Shown here one piece after another: positions 4,990-5,833 of a DNA stretch of 5,833 nt; the stretch's first letter is position 1, and every line of letters starts with the position of its first letter. Where the stretch lies: positions 1-5,833 of the forward strand of contig CATYEP010000121.1 of the NCBI GenBank assembly GCA_958405585.1, written 5' to 3'. Below the pieces are notes generated by a model that worked only from the letters and a program-made list of their open reading frames with translations, did not search any database and was not told the DNA's origin. This stretch comes from an uncultured Eubacteriales bacterium. Lineage in GTDB: Bacteria; Bacillota; Clostridia; Christensenellales; Borkfalkiaceae. Position numbers and translations under genes: made by a program.

Positions 4990-5833
4990 ATGAAAGAAAT
5001 TCATCGGGAAAATTCCGACGTACGCAGGCATTACACCGTTCAGAAAAACAGCGCGGAAAGCTTTCACGCCAAGATCCTGTACGCCGGAGAACTTAAAAAA
5101 TCCATCGGTTGGAAAGAACAACTGCATTCCCACCCCTTCTGCGAAATCGTCTATGTGAAATCAGGTTCGGGCATTCTCTATACGGATTCCGACAGCTTTC
5201 CCATCCGCCAGGGGGATCTTTTGGTCTATAATCCGGGCACCGTTCACTCCGAAGCGGCCGACGAAGACCAGGCTTTTTCCCTGCTTTTTTGCGGCATCGA
5301 CCGCCTGCACCTCAAAGATAAACCCATAAACTGTATCCTAGACGCCAACGCCTGCCCCGTCCTCCATACCGGTCGGCTGCAACCGCTCATTGAGTCTTGC
5401 TTTGAGTATCTCATCGCCGAAATACAGTCAAAATCTTATTACTACGATGAAGTTTCCAGCTCTCTCGTGCGTATTATTCTCAATCTCGTTCTGCGCCTGC
5501 TCACCGAACAGGACAAAACTTATTTCAAAACCAACGAGTCCTATCAACGCGCACGCGATTACATCGACCAGAATTACAACCAGATCGAATGCGTGGAAGA
5601 CGTCTGCAAAAATATGTATATCTCCCGCTATTACCTCACACACCTCTTCAAAGAATACAGCGGGCTTTCCCCCATTCAATACATTATCTCCAAACGAATG
5701 GAAAAAGCAAAGGAGCTCCTGAAAACAACCAATCTGCCGGTTCATGACATCGCTCTTCAATCAGGGTACAACGAAATCAGCTCTTTTTTGAAAACCTTTA
5801 AAAAAATAGAAAATATGACCCCCAGCGAATACC
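4990..5833 (+). CDS. AraC-family transcriptional regulator (3' end cut by window)
   Basis: The frame is open from the ATG at 4990 to the window edge, 281 residues without a stop; only a few C-terminal residues should be missing. The N-terminal part (about 25-105) is an AraC-type cupin sensor with HSHPFCEIVYVKSG (46-59) and IRQGDLLVYNPGTVHS (72-87). The C-terminal part (about 185-281) is the double helix-turn-helix DNA-binding domain. Its first helix-turn-helix spans VEDVCKNMYISRYYLTHLFK (202-221) and its second PVHDIALQSGYNEISSFLKT (250-269), ending TPSEY. It lies divergently to fucU-fucI, so it is inferred to regulate that operon in response to fucose or a related sugar. The ATG is the first start in frame after a stop at 4945-4947, and the next in-frame ATG is near residue 209. 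There is no ribosome binding site before it. It is not the DeoR-type FucR known from E. coli. Confidence 0.93.
   Translation, partial: MKEIHRENSDVRRHYTVQKNSAESFHAKILYAGELKKSIGWKEQLHSHPFCEIVYVKSGSGILYTDSDSFPIRQGDLLVYNPGTVHSEAADEDQAFSLLFCGIDRLHLKDKPINCILDANACPVLHTGRLQPLIESCFEYLIAEIQSKSYYYDEVSSSLVRIILNLVLRLLTEQDKTYFKTNESYQRARDYIDQNYNQIECVEDVCKNMYISRYYLTHLFKEYSGLSPIQYIISKRMEKAKELLKTTNLPVHDIALQSGYNEISSFLKTFKKIENMTPSEY

Noticed and set aside
5053..5066. GGAAAGCTTTCA resembling a catabolite-repression (cre) site
   Set aside because: It lacks the central CG and correct spacing of the cre consensus, and lies inside the coding region away from the promoters.
5390..5760. Two 110-codon open frames (plus 5390-5722, minus 5428-5760) near the right edge
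   Set aside because: Both lie inside the AraC-family gene, whose frame is open to the window end and shows clear cupin and double helix-turn-helix motifs.

Overview
The window looks like ordinary chromosome from a Gram-positive, Clostridia-type bacterium (Bacillota), plausibly a gut commensal. Evidence: strong GGAGG-type ribosome binding sites, AT-rich intergenic DNA with intrinsic terminators, a PP-loop protein of the form common in Clostridia, and an L-fucose gene pair typical of bacteria that use host glycans. The taxonomic placement is inference from protein style only. I see no mobile element, CRISPR array, rRNA, tRNA or obvious broken gene.

Layout. (1) Positions 23-1835 hold a minus-strand operon: an extended -10 promoter, a cytidylate-kinase-like P-loop protein with an extra C-terminal domain, then, with no intervening base, a TtcA-type PP-loop tRNA-thiolation protein, closed by a 20-pair terminator hairpin. 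(2) Positions 1836-2438 hold a monocistronic minus-strand gene for a 77-residue protein of unknown function, with its own extended -10 promoter, a 20-bp dyad over the predicted transcription start and a strong terminator. (3) Positions 2546-4900 hold the minus-strand fucU-fucI operon (L-fucose mutarotase and L-fucose isomerase, 4-base overlap), with its own promoter and terminator. (4) From 4990 to the right edge an AraC-family regulator runs on the plus strand, divergent from fucU-fucI. It is cut by the window end only a few residues before its expected C-terminus.

How the genes work together. FucU interconverts fucose anomers and FucI isomerises L-fucose to L-fuculose. The divergent AraC protein has a sugar-sensor-like cupin domain and is the obvious candidate regulator. 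The kinase, aldolase and transporter needed to complete the pathway are not here. The kinase-like/TtcA-like pair is probably translationally coupled, but a functional link between them is unproven.

No clearly new multi-gene system is visible. The points most worth checking are the C-terminal domain of the kinase-like protein, the AraC gene whose ATG sits eight bases past a near-consensus -10, the repeated 10-mer around that promoter, and the small 77-residue protein with its dyad-marked promoter.
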